From Pocillopora verrucosa (taxonomy: Eukaryota > Cnidaria > Anthozoa > Scleractinia > Pocilloporidae), in the NCBI RefSeq assembly GCF_036669915.1, contig NC_089314.1, positions 30,525,592-30,589,591 of the forward strand: a DNA stretch of 64,000 nt. The letters are read 5' to 3'. This document shows, piece by piece, positions 34,571 through 49,114 of this stretch. Every line of letters starts with the position of its first letter. Position 1 is the first letter of the stretch. The translations under genes were made by a program, and so were the position numbers. Under the pieces are notes generated by a model. It was not told where the DNA came from, did no database searches, and saw only the letters and a list, made by a program, of their open reading frames with translations.

Positions 34571-34637
34571 TATAAAAGTTATCATTGAATGTAGTTGGCT
34601 CCCGCAGAATAGCTTTTTTTAGACAACATTTGTGAAG
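34571..34637 (+). promoter_or_regulatory. TATA box and non-coding first exon of CBM2 gene (B2)
   Basis: GATATAAAAG at 34569-34578 and the donor TGTGAAG|GTAGGT at 34637 are unchanged from B1. The acceptor is CATTCACAG at 35564, giving a 927-bp 5'-UTR intron. Confidence 0.4.
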
Positions 34638-35573
34638 GTAGGTAACTTGGGGATTGAAATAACACCGCGAGTTGTCTTATTTGTGGCAACTAACTTCTCA
34701 AAACCAGGAATAATCAAGTCAGTTGGATATGTGTTTAGGTCTGTGTTTACGATATCAGTAGAAGGCAAAAATTCAACACTGATTTTAGCTATTTTCTTGT
34801 TGTTTCAAATAAAACTTGGCGAAAAAATGCAGATCAAATGAAAGCTCAAACAAATTTTCTCCCTTTCGCGTACAAACGTCTGAAGGCATATGTTGAGGAG
34901 GCTAAGGATCATAGCTCCAGTTAGCTATTGAGGACAGAGACCAAATCCTAAAATAACATTATTATTTATTTTCTCTTGATCATGTCACATTTCGCCTTTT
35001 GTCCGAGACAGTATTCAAGATATTTAATTTTTTTGCGCGAACTGTAGCATGGCTTCTACCATTGCATGAATTTTCCTTTCAGAATAAGGGAATTCTAAGA
35101 ACTGTGCTGATACGGATACCAATTCACGGTCCCTCAGAAATCCGCAATAGCGATAAGAGATTTCGGTACTCGACTTAAATAAACCTCGGTTAAAGCAATG
35201 TTTGATGCAATTTTACAAACAGTGTGAAGTTTAACTTTACATCTTTTACCTCTTGTTATTTTTTTTGTCTTTCAAAACCAAAGACTTGGCACTCTTTAAT
35301 GATTGTAAAATTAAGGTACTTGAGTCAAAAAGTCATTGTTTGTGGATTTAGTCAAGTAATGTGTGCGAATCTTCAGTTCATCATAGCAAGAATGTATAAA
35401 TGAGGTTAAACTCAATTCTATCAGTGATAGATATGGTGAAAGTGGGCATTGTTGGACCAGTTTCATGCGCTATCTTTTAATTTTGTGAGACAGTTACATG
35501 AAGAAAAATCTTCCCATCCATCAAATCTTTTTATTCATCAAAACATTGCATTACTCATTCACAGCTTTGAGTC

Positions 35574-35978
35574 ATGAGTCGCATCGGAAACAATGTCCTG
35601 GTTGTGTTGGTTGTATTCTCACTGGTGGCTGAGGTGAGATCAGAAGATGAGGTGATATGGGAGAAGAGACATGAACACAGGCAGCAATTTTGGGGCACTT
35701 TTAAGATCACTCCTAAGACTCCCGTTAGTCCAGAAGGTTGGAGACTAACAGTGAATTTCACTGAGCCGATAAGGAGACTGGAGGTTTGGCAAGCAAGGAT
35801 AGTGTCTAAAGATAAACAAGAGTTCGTGCTCGAAAATCGACGCTGGAATGCTGAACTGGAGGCAGAGAAAACACTGAGTTTTCCATTTACGGTTACAAAG
35901 CGTAGCAGAAAGCCCTTAAAAAACATTGAGTTGTCTTTCGAACGATTGGGCGAGGGCAGCGGTTTGTACGAGGCTTAA
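35574..35978 (+). CDS. Secreted single-domain CBM2-like protein, copy a2 (134 aa)
   Basis: Duplicate of the gene at 20481. The signal peptide and CBM2 module have the same four tryptophans (40, 56, 72, 91), with the same C-terminal FERLGEGSGLYEA. It differs from copy a1 at residues 7 (N for T), 23 (S for L), 48 (K for M) and 52 (S for G), none of them in a Trp or core position. The acceptor at 35563-35564 lies just upstream. The frame is open in both copies, so both may be expressed. Confidence 0.75.
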   Translation: MSRIGNNVLVVLVVFSLVAEVRSEDEVIWEKRHEHRQQFWGTFKITPKTPVSPEGWRLTVNFTEPIRRLEVWQARIVSKDKQEFVLENRRWNAELEAEKTLSFPFTVTKRSRKPLKNIELSFERLGEGSGLYEA

Positions 35979-37166
35979 GGGACAGTCTGAATCGTATCAC
36001 TCTGTATCATCAAATTTGCGAATTATAAATTAAATGAGTCCTCTTGAAACTTAAAACTGACGTATATATGTTCTGTTTGTCATAAGTATAATGTTATATG
36101 ATCTCTTGGTTAAACATAATACTTTCTACGCAACTTTGAATCTTGCGGTCTGATGCACCACTAAAGAGCCCAAGAGGAAAACATGCATCCGACTCCGAGG
36201 AACTGCCACTACGTTAGAATGGTTGGTGGGGGGACCAGATTTCTCGTTAGTCCCAGAACAAAAGTCTATGTCATAGGTATCTCGATGTTGATGTTGTTGG
36301 GGGTCTCAACAGGTTTTTTTCGGCGTGGAGGTTGGGTGGTCATAGATGATCACTTTTTTGTTGAACATGAACCCCAAAACAATCTCTTCCTATGCCATAT
36401 TTATTAGTTGTGGCAATGTAATCTGTTCACTATTTATTTAGCCACTCGTAGCTGGTTAAATGGGCATGGGAATAAATTTTCACGAAGGGAAGCTTGTTTT
36501 CGCAAACGTGGCAGGAATGCCGTAGGATACGTAACAACTTCAGCCATCTTGATCTCTTGAAAAAAAAGATTAAATAGAGAAGTTTGAAAAAGTGTGAGGA
36601 ACAGTTTACAGGGATTTTAAAACAAGTAGAAAATGCTGGGAAAGGAAAATAACAAAACGAAATTCTCAACAATTTGGGAAGATATGGATGAAGGTTTTGA
36701 TGAGTACCAGCAAGCAAGTGGTGAAAATGATTTTATTTTATTCTAGTCACTACCTAGTAAGAAACGAACAGGAAATTGCTGAGCTTAGCTTTTTCAATTA
36801 CATTTTTTATTGTTTCCCTCCAACTCTCAGATACCTCCACAACTTCTTTTTAAAAAAAGTCCATGCGTTGTAAATCAGAATCTTTCAGTCCGCGTGTTCT
36901 CTAAATAAATCTTGGTAAATCTTTTTTAGTGGTACTAAGATATGCAAATATGAAATCATACTAGGTCAGCATATTTGCCCAGAATTTGTTAATTCAGCTG
37001 TGATATTGCAAAATCACTGTTTGATTGGTTAGAGAAGCTTTATATCCACTACGTTTATCTTGAGGTCTTTGTTGAAACAGACCATTTACAAAACCGATAA
37101 GTATGTAAAAGCTTTGTTTGAACATACAGTATTCAAGATTAAAAGTGTATCAGGGCAAAAGAACAG

Positions 37167-37259
37167 TATTTAAACGTTAGTAACTATTCATCTTCACAGG
37201 ATTCTGTCTACAAGCGCCCATAAGCACCAAATTACTCATCAGAGGAGATTACAAACGAG
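37167..37259 (+). promoter_or_regulatory. Probable promoter and 5'-UTR exon of CBM2 gene b
   Basis: TATTTAAA at 37167-37174 and a strong donor CAAACGAG|GTAAGAG at 37259. The acceptor TTTCATTTAG lies at 37829, six bases before the ATG at 37836. The 570-bp intron contains a MITE (37442-37639). Inferred by analogy with the other CBM2 genes; there is no transcript evidence. Confidence 0.35.
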
Positions 37260-37441
37260 GTAAGAGTTACTTTGTACCATTTACAAAATCGCATTGAGTT
37301 GAAAAATAAGTTAATTTGAAAAGTCCGATTCTTTTAGCCTGCCTTCGATTTTTGTATTATGTCAATCAGCTTTATCCATTTTATATTACCTTCTGATCCA
37401 TCTTCTTTATATCATCTCAATTGTACAGTTAAACATAGTCG

Positions 37442-37639
37442 GTAAACTCTCAGTGAGTTTAAACGTAATAGGCAAAAAATTTAACAATTGGGCGCAAAAA
37501 TTGACAAATCATAACCGTCGGTCGTAAAAATATTTAACCACAAAAATTCTTCCTTTAACAGCAACTGAAAGAAATTGACCCTAAAACTGCCAAAAGTTTA
37601 ACTATTGGCCCTAAAAGCCATCACCCCATTGATACCCTC
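37442..37639. mobile_element. Short TIR element of the 'AACCGT' family
   Basis: The left end TAAACTCTCAGTGAGTTTAA and the right end CACCCCATTGATACCCTC enclose repeated CCGTCGGTCGTAAAA-type motifs. It is about 200 bp and lies in the presumed 5'-UTR intron of CBM2 gene b. Confidence 0.55.
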
Positions 37640-37835
37640 GTATTTCGGAAACAAAAAAGTAGACGGTTATGAAAGGTAGTTGGTGAATCAAGAAATGTGT
37701 CTGGAAATGTCTTTCGACGTAGCTCGGCTTTTGGAGCATCTGAGGGCGAAATTTTCGCCCGCCTTTTCCTTTTACAATTGCATGATGAATTTGAATTTGA
37801 TTTAATAATATAATACTACTTTCATTTAGGGAAAT

Positions 37836-38231
37836 ATGAGGTGCATCTTCTCCACCTTAGTTGTTGCTCTGTTGATTTTTCACTCGCCCAGAGTACACTC
37901 CGAAGACGCCGAAGTCACTATCTTCAATCAGTGGCCCAGAGGGTTCTACGGTGAAATATCGATTGCCCTCGAAGACGATGTCGAAGATGGCTGGCAACTC
38001 ACAGTATCTTTCTCGAAGCCTGTAAAACGCCTCTCAATATGGAATGCAAAGGTGGATTCAATTTCTGACGACAAGAAGCAGTACATCCTGAAAAATAGGT
38101 TCTGGAACAAAAAACTGAAGGCCGAACGCCCATTGAAGTTCCGGTTCTTGGGGCACAAAGCAAAGAAAGGTGAAAATCAACCGACCGTGACAGCAGAGTT
38201 CACCCGCCTTGGCGAAGGAAGTGGCTTCTAA
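37836..38231 (+). CDS. Secreted single-domain CBM2-like protein, gene b (131 aa)
   Basis: The signal peptide spans about residues 1-22 (MRCIFSTLVVALLIF to HS). It is followed by a CBM2-type module with FNQWPRGFYGEI (W33), DGWQLTVSF (W53), LSIWNAKV (W69) and RFWNKKL (W90). It ends FTRLGEGSGF, like copies a1 and a2. The WNAKV string is the classical CBM2 'WNA' motif. It is more diverged from copy a than a1 is from a2, so an older duplicate. AATAAA lies at 38282-38287, about 50 bp past the stop. The product is probably secreted and binds a polysaccharide; its ligand is unknown. Confidence 0.75.
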   Translation: MRCIFSTLVVALLIFHSPRVHSEDAEVTIFNQWPRGFYGEISIALEDDVEDGWQLTVSFSKPVKRLSIWNAKVDSISDDKKQYILKNRFWNKKLKAERPLKFRFLGHKAKKGENQPTVTAEFTRLGEGSGF

Positions 38232-38299
38232 AAAAAATCTTGCCAGCCAAATTGATTGCGTGGAGGAAGGCAATATTGCTCAATAAAGTGTTGCACTGC

Positions 38300-41200
38300 A
38301 GCTTACGTTTCACCCTTTGTATGCCTTTTTCAATAGGTCTGAAAATACTTTTTGTATGCTTCACCATAAGAATTCTTCGCGGCGCGCTGAAACAATTCTT
38401 TTCTTTCGCGGATTATTTCTGATCTGCCTCGCTTGTCGGAAATTACCGATTGCATTACAAGATTATTAGTGGCCCATGGGTTTATTGGATGAATGATCTA
38501 ATGATCTTCTTCGTGAGTTTGAGTTAAACATTGAAATCTTTGCCTGGTTTGTACTGTGAGCTAAAATTTAAAAACACGCCTCTCTTTCTTGAGTCTAAGT
38601 TTTCCTTCAAATCAGAACCAAGGAATGGTAAATAGCTCTTTCTTGAAAGTTTAGATGTCAATTTGCGATTGAAGTCGAAGCTTAAGTCAATCTCAGAAGG
38701 CTTCGTTATAACACTGTTGATGATATCCCTAAGAGAAGATTGTTTTCCTCGTCCGCAATTATAGCTCTATCGATAAACTGTAGATCAACCAGGCTCTATC
38801 TAATAAAAGTTCCATCTGACCTCACCACCCGTTCGTTCTTTCTAACATTGCGGAACTTTTTTCTGATGTTCCTGAAATTTTTGCGTTACCCGCGAAGGGG
38901 TTGCTTTAATGACCTGCAGAAGATTATGGGCTCGATTAAAAGGAAAACGTAACTTTTTTGTTTTGAACAAAGCTCACTCTAATCTTGGAAGTAAAATTTA
39001 ATGGTGCGCCAGAAACTGCTCTGAGATCTGATTTATAATAAACACAAAGATGCGTTTCAAGTTTGCTCATATACAGTCTGCAAACAATCCACTTTTCTTG
39101 TTTATAGTTATTTATTGTGTTCAAAAATTAGCGTTAAACACAATTTCTGTTATATAATCTGCAAAGATCCATTTCTACTCAGATCATTGTAGATTCCACT
39201 TCCCTCTTGCACAGGCTCAAAGTTACTGCCTCCCCTTCGACGAGTTTTCTGGCTTTGAAGTCAAACGTATCTATTACTGCTGCCATCAACTTTGCGTCCA
39301 GAACATGTTTTCACGTACGAACTCTGTTCTATCTGAATTTCCCGCCACCAGTTTGGCTTGCTGCCTCAGTAACACCCCTAATATTCCTATTGTTGGGCTA
39401 CCACTATTTCAAGTTGCATGTTCACTCACTTATTAAGCCTAACGACATTTTCTTCATGCAATATCGTCTATCAAAATTGTCACAATTGTAAACAAAATTT
39501 ACATGCTCAAAAAAAATTTGAGCAAAAGTTTGTTAGACAGACGGATTTTTCAAGCAAGTAAAAACAACTTTTATGGGAAATGGAAGTTTTCAATTTCAAT
39601 TTCTCTCTTTAAAGAGTGTGTGAAGAAGTTGTCAGAATTCTATCATTTGTAGAAACGCCTCACCAGTTGTAAATAATGTACCGTTGAGTCCCTCCTTCTT
39701 GAGTTAAATTTTTATTTCAATTTTGTTTTCTCAGTGTGTCAGCTCAGTTACGTTTAGTTAAAGCTGTAAAATTCTTGAAATAGAACATGCTAAAATGTCG
39801 CCGGAACAAGAAGGGGACTCATTTATTTTCTGACCCGTCATTCACAGTAACTTTTACATGTATCTTTAGAAATTAGTGGATTTTCTGGAGTCCTTTTACA
39901 GCTGCAAATCTATATCATGATTGTAAACCTCTCCAAGACCAAGTTTTATCAACGCTATCCTTGTGATACTACATGATTTACATGATTATGGTTCTGGACT
40001 AGAGTTGAAATATTGTATTTCCAAATTGAATATTGCTTAAACTAAACCTTTGTTCGCAATGATTTCTATTCTCGCCCTCACCTCTTTCCTTCCATACTCG
40101 AAAATTTCAGATGATTCTGTAGCACAGTGGTTTACATCAACTTAGTTTATTTTATTCGTTGCTACTGGGGAGAGGCATTTAAACATGTTCGATGAAAAAT
40201 CGAATGTTTGGTATATTCACTCCTGAGAATCGTGGTGGGGCGATTTTTATCTTTTATAATTTTTTTTGTGCGTTCACATGCAGCCATGGCAATTTGACGC
40301 AACATGTAAAGAGTTCTCACATAATCACACCTCTTTTGTTTGTCTTAACAGTGCATCATTTGATTGAAATCGACTTTATGTAAACTTAATAACCTTTTAA
40401 GTCTATTGATAGGTTAACAGAAAAAAACTTAAAAACACAAAGAGGAGATGAACGAGCTCAGTTGACTTTGGAAAGAACTACCGACACGCCGCCTTTCAAA
40501 ACAAGCATGTAAGTTTGATTCAATTTGGTATTGATACATAGGACAAGCGTTCAAAACAGATTGGTAAAAAACAAGAATACGAATTAGTTTGCTTTAATAG
40601 GCAGTTAAACTGAGGAGAGCCACTTTCCTTGTAAGCATTTCCTTCTTTGGCAGAAAGCTGCGTTCGTTTTATAAATTTTGAGAACATTGGTTATTATTTT
40701 CTTTTTCTTTGTTATATCATCAATCTCTAAAATGTTTCTGCGAAGTAAAAAGTGAGGTTAAAGATGAGTAATCAAAGCATTTAACGTATAGGAGTGTTCA
40801 TGTAGAGTTATGAGTGTGGACTTCTACTGCTCTTCGTATTTTATACAGTACGAGCCGAGGCCTGCGCCGATGGCGCGGGAAACAAATTTTAAATCAAATT
40901 ATTTACACGAATACTTCAACCATAAAAGATTAGGACAACTTCGATACAGATGATATTTCAACGTATTATTTTTTGGGGTCAAACTCCACGTATTTTTAAA
41001 TTAATAGAAATTTTTTCTAGGTAAACACACCCAAGAGATTGACACCATAACTCAATTTACATTATGTCGATATGAAGAGTAATGAAGACTTGATTCTCAA
41101 AGTTAAAGGTTTGAAAGGCAAACAAAACGCATCACATTTGAACTAGGTCTCGCTTAAAATAGATTTGAAAACAAAAGGCTTTTTCTTCTTATCCTTCATT

Positions 41201-41320
41201 TCATGCTGAAGCAAACGTTTTTACTCTACAAATTGATAGTTTATACAACTATATCGAGTTACCTGCAAAAGCGGTTAAATGCATTCACCTACTTTTGAAT
41301 TTCCAATTGCTTCTCATGTG
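38300..41320. other. Gene-poor stretch
   Basis: Only short ORFs without recognisable domains. A donor-like AAGCAT|GTAAGT at 40509 could belong to a 5'-UTR exon of the CBM2 gene at 42307, but that is speculative. Confidence 0.4.
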
Positions 41321-41324
41321 CATT

Positions 41325-41560
41325 AAGGGTATCAAGTGATGTCTATTGTAGAAGGGTTTCAAAGGAGTAAATCGTAAAATGGCCAAAAAATTTAGCTGTC
41401 AGCCGTAAAAATTGACAAATTTTAACCAAGTGATAGTCATAAAAAAAAAATTAAACGTTAAAAAATTCCAGTCTAGTAACAACAATGTAATGATATATAA
41501 ACCGTTAGCCGCTGAGATGGCCACAATTTTAACCTTTGCCGCAAAAGCCATCGACCGCAA
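41325..41560. mobile_element. Decayed element of the 'AACCGT' family
   Basis: It contains the family motifs TTTAGCTGTCAGCCGTAAAA, AACCGTTAGCCG and GCAAAAGCCATCGACC, with a left end AGGGTATCAAGTGATG. The termini are too diverged to define exactly. Confidence 0.4.
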
Positions 41561-42306
41561 GTGAGCGTTCTCGTTTTCGCAAACCAAACAAATCAGTTCA
41601 TAGTTCATGACCATAAAGTAACAAAAAAGGAAATAAATCTGAATGAGCAAGAGGAAGGTGAGGCTTAAGTTTAGACAGTGTTTCAGCGGTGCAGGTCGTG
41701 ATTGGTTCAAGTTATTTATGTCAAGCTCGTGAAGGAGATGATATGATTCCTTTCACCTAAGTTCGATGCAAAGTGAGGGGGAATCTACTTTTGAACTTTT
41801 ACTGAAACCTACCGTCACATCTAATTACAATGCGAAACCAAGTGACAAGGACCAAGAAGTCGAGAAAAAGAGAATTCTATTCAGAAGCGTTTTCGTGTTA
41901 TCGTGATAATTAAATCGCTCGATAGATGTAAAAGTCCCACTAAATATGATTTGAGGATAACTAAGTATTTTAGAACGTAAGAGAAAGTTTGATGCAAACC
42001 AGGAGGATCAATATACTGAGAGACGCAACATTTCAACTTACGTGTTTATTTCTAGGCAGTTTCGGTAATTTTCAAATAATTTCCGGTATCATTTTCAAAT
42101 TCTAAAGACGACTTGGAAATAATTTTTTTCGCAAAGCTCCTTTAGGAAACTATGTTAAAAACTAGGAAGAGTAAGGTTGTTTCGGCATAAGTTTGTATGG
42201 GGTTAGCTTTTACAGGCGCGGTATGTCACACTTTCCCCTGATTCCTCCATGTTCCTGCCACATACGTATCTCACACGGCGAGTTGACTTTTTACATTTAC
42301 AGAATC

Positions 42307-42708
42307 ATGAAGGCAATTTGCATCGGCTTCACGTTGTCTCTTATGTTAACTCTGGTCCAGAACGGTCTTTGCTTTGACGAAGGAGGGGCCAATATAGAAC
42401 ACCAGTGGAGTGAAGGATTCATTGGCAAATTCAGTATCACCCCCGGGCCAACGTTAAGCAATGGTTGGAACATGATCGTTACATTTTCTCAACCAATCAA
42501 GATACTCGAAGTATGGCAGGCGAAGATACAGATGCAAAACAAACAGAATACCGTATTTGTGTTAGAAAACCAGTCGTGGAATACACTTCTTGAAGAAGGA
42601 AAGAAATTTGAGTTCAACTTTAAGGCAACGAAAAGAGGCCGTGGAAACCCACATTTGGTGGAAGTCGCTGTTGGGCGCACAGAGCACTTGAAGGGATTGT
42701 CTTGCTGA
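42307..42708 (+). CDS. Secreted single-domain CBM2-like protein, gene c (133 aa)
   Basis: I prefer the ATG at 42307 over the longer frame because it begins a signal peptide (MKAICIGFTLSLMLTLVQ) and a splice acceptor, ACATTTACAG, ends five bases upstream. The CBM2 module follows: EHQWSEGFIGKF (W34), NGWNMIVTF (W54), LEVWQAKI (W70) and QSWNTLL (W91). The end, RTEHLKGLSC, departs from the RLGEGSG ending of genes a and b. A GH9 fragment lies 0.9 kb downstream on the same strand, so this may be the surviving 5' part of a former CBM2-GH9 gene. AATAAA lies near 42884. Confidence 0.7.
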   Translation: MKAICIGFTLSLMLTLVQNGLCFDEGGANIEHQWSEGFIGKFSITPGPTLSNGWNMIVTFSQPIKILEVWQAKIQMQNKQNTVFVLENQSWNTLLEEGKKFEFNFKATKRGRGNPHLVEVAVGRTEHLKGLSC

Positions 42709-43633
42709 AATTAACTAAACGTTGCAGTGATATCAGTTACAGGTGATGGCATATGTTTAAGTTTTTCCCTCGAAATATCGGTTATTTTGTATTGGGACTA
42801 TTTGTTTTAAAGTTGATGCATTGATTGTTCATAATGATTAACAGAGTTTCAATTTTGTCGTCATCAAAATTGATAGGTGAAGAAATAAATGAGCAAATAA
42901 ATAAAAGTAAAATTGAATGGATAATAGGGATGAAATAGTAATTAAAGGGAGTTTCCTTAAATTTTAATAAAAATACCAAATGTATAATTAACTGCATCAA
43001 TGTTCAAGAATCGGGAGTAAATGAAAGAATACCGAGGCCGGAATAAAAGTGCAAATAAATAAATGTATGAAGAAATGTATGTTTGAACCTTATGCCTATA
43101 AATTGTACGCCTTTGCTTTTCCACCGTGATCACCGTTTTTAACTTTTTTCATATATATTTTCATTTACTTATTTTTTTTCTAACAGTGATAAGTTGACTT
43201 GAACAATCCGAAAATTTTGAACCGTCTTAACAATATATAGATAAACTTCGGGCAACATTTGTCGTAAACTTTTGACAAAAAACTCAACCCCTATTTTAGA
43301 AGAAAGTGGAATCCTACATTTAACAAGAGTATTTTAGAGAGTTTGAATTGATAAAGCTCTGACCCTTCATATATCGGAGTCCAATCCATCATTAAATAAA
43401 AACATTCAATGCTTTTTCACAAAAACGAAAACCGATTTCAAACGGACTTCTTTTTGGTTTTTTTTCTTTTGGCTTTTTAAAACGTTTGACTCTTTATTTG
43501 TGTTAATGCACACTCGTAGCAAAGATGCCAGAAAGCAATATCAATGATGTAAAATTGAAAATTTATCGAAAAGAACAGTCTCATCGTAAAAGCAGGTATT
43601 CGAGTGGGAAGGATTAATTTAAAAAAAAGCTCT

Positions 43634-43770
43634 TGCTGAGTCTGTTACTCCTGTCCTACGAGGTGCGGCGATCTGGCATGCGTCCACGTAACAGCCGAGT
43701 CATGTTAGAAAGGATTCGGCACTAAGCGACAACATGCAGAACGGCTGGCGGAGACAAAACTGTAGGATGG
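43634..43770 (+). pseudogene. GH9 cellulase fragment
   Basis: The DNA aligns almost without gaps to 46428-46565 in exon 1 of the GH9 gene at 45876. It is roughly three-quarters identical by eye, with shared strings such as GCGATCTGGCA, AACA-CCGAGTCA and TCGGCACTA. Translation gives SYEVRRSGMRPRNSRV in one frame (compare FYEAQRSGKLPPNNRV). A 1-nt deletion then shifts the frame. The DAGD active-site region that should follow is degraded. No further exons are seen before 45876. Confidence 0.7.
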
Positions 43771-44099
43771 TAAAAAATCATTCCGTGATCTATGAGTCTT
43801 TCCCATCGGTTCCTGTGTAAAAACTGGATCCACATACGACCACATACGTTCCACTAAGACAACGAATTAGTCTGGTTTCAACATAGCAAACAAGATGTTC
43901 ATGCAAATTGCTTGTCGATATGGAAGATTTACTACACAAATATGGCGGTTAAAGATATTGATTTCAACCACATTTGCTTTTTTATGTATTAAAAGATAAT
44001 CATAAAAAACAACACAGCAAGCCGATTATGGACGCTAAAGGAGGTAAACCAATGCGAAATAAAAAAAAAAGCCAGTAATAAGTTAGTAAACGTCAATCG

Positions 44100-44125
44100 G
44101 GTGGATGGATGGATGGATGGAAGGA
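44100..44125. repeat. (GATG)n microsatellite
   Basis: GGTGGATGGATGGATGGATG followed by GAAGGAAG; a short tetranucleotide run. Confidence 0.7.
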
Positions 44126-44563
44126 AGTATGGCCAAATAAATAAGTAGATTAGAGACTTTATTCAAATACTCTTTGGTGCATACTGAACGAGTAGACATA
44201 GTACCGTCGCTAAAAATTTCTTCAAGCTCTTTCTCGCTTCCCATAGCCATCCCATGATTTCATTTTGCCAAAGGTTTACATAAGCGTGTTGTATGTCAGT
44301 TGCGTAGATGTATAAAAGCTCTGGGAGTGGACGTGCTGTGTTTGTCAAACTGCCGAAGAAGACATTGAACACTGCACAATATGAAAACTCTGTCATTAAC
44401 AACACAAACGAAGTATTGAAGCCAATTTGTGAATAGAATGCCTATTACGATGGTAGTGGCAGATGTCTAAACATCTTTTGACGAATTCCAATAACTTATT
44501 TGTTGAGCTGCGCTATCGTCGGGGAGTTGTGACAATGAGGTATTGGAATTAAATGCTGAGGGT

Positions 44564-44631
44564 ACATATAACCCGGTGGAATACGTGCCACCAACCAATT
44601 CAGGGTCCGTTCAACAACTAATTGTGAGAAG
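44564..44631 (+). promoter_or_regulatory. Possible promoter and 5'-UTR exon of GH9 gene 1
   Basis: ACATATAACCC (TATA-like, from 44564) is followed by TTGTGAGAAG|GTGAGTG, a good donor at 44631. A possible acceptor is CTATAAGTCAG at 45824, 51 bases before the ATG at 45876. This follows the pattern of the CBM2 genes but is inference only. Confidence 0.3.
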
Positions 44632-45875
44632 GTGAGTGCCTCTGTTTGGTATGAATAGTAATATAAAAAGAAAATGTTGCGCTTTCAAATGAATGTTGCG
44701 AAAAAAAGAGAGAAAAACATTAAGTTCTTTCAAGCCGATGAAATGATATAAATTCAGTGAGACGCAGGAGAGGAGTACTTGATTTTGAAACTGGTCTAGA
44801 TCTGACAATGTAATCAATGCTCTACATTCTTATGATTTAATTACAATTTTAAGATTTTTTATCACCAATGGCAGTTTGAAAATTTTGGTTTACGTTCACA
44901 TTGTATTTTACTTCGCTTGCCTTTTAAACAATTCATGTCACAAATCGTTGAATGGCTAACTCGCACATGGAGTGACACGGAAATCATTGCCTACTGTAAC
45001 TCCATAATTCACCTCTCGTTCCGACTTTTTACTTAATTCTATGGCAGAATATATATAGCTCTATAATATATATAGAGTGTTTTTATAACCTATCCGCAAT
45101 CAAGACTTTATGTATCTAGTTCCTGTGAAGACTGAAATTAAGCATAAGTTGAGCATTGTAACACGCGGTTCATTTTAATCCAAAAAGTTTCTTATAATAA
45201 CTAATAACTATATGTTCTCGTGGGAACTTTGCATGAATAGTTTCGCATCATAGACGTATCATTTTGGTTAGCTTTCATTTTAGCGCCATTTCCAAGGCGG
45301 AATTATTAAGTGGCTAACTTTGATATCAATGAGCTTTGTTAAACGATCTGAAAATGATCGCTCCTATATTCACAAACCTTAGTGTAAACTTCAGTTTATA
45401 CAACAACATTGCGCAGAAAGAAATATGAGCCTTTATTGATTCAAGTCTTCCTGAAGCAATGAATAATACTCTATGTAAAGTGAATAGAGTCTGAAAGTGG
45501 ACTAATACATCTAAAGTCAACTGCACGCTCAATCTACGACATTTCCGCTGCGCCTCTAACTAAAATGAGTGTTTCCCACTTAAAATATTGTGAATGTCTG
45601 AAGCAAACCGCATCAGTTCCGTTGCTTTTCTGGTATATCGCTTAGCAATCAAGTCAAAAAAGGAAAAAACCGACTCTTGCTTTCCAAACAAGGGAAAAAA
45701 AAAACTGGTGCTAATTTAGGCGCATATCAATGCGGTTAATGCAATACTTAATCGTTGAAGTGTCTTTCGTGATGTGACATATTTAATAACTTGGGCAGCG
45801 TTCACTTCTCTGACTATAAGTCAGGTTGGCATTTTTCGTTCAAATTTCGTTCATTTGTCGATAGATATTCACACC

Positions 45876-49008
<3,133 letters not shown>

Positions 49009-49114
49009 TAGTCCAACGGAAATATGAAGTTTTTTCAAAGAGCTTAAGACTTAAGAAGTCTTTTGATTTCATGCTGTTTGTAGTTGTGCCTGAAATACTT
49101 TAATAAAATATTTT

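Larger units (their letters stand above)
32073..37326. repeat. Segmental duplication module B, copy B2
   Basis: It matches B1 from GTGATATCATAATCTTATC to GAAAAGTCC and then continues into unique sequence leading to the CBM2 gene at 37836. It lacks the palindromic insertion and the 150-bp tandem of B1, and shows the empty sites. It also has a different segment near 33145-33225, and it lost the 17170-17410 part of B1. Confidence 0.85.
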
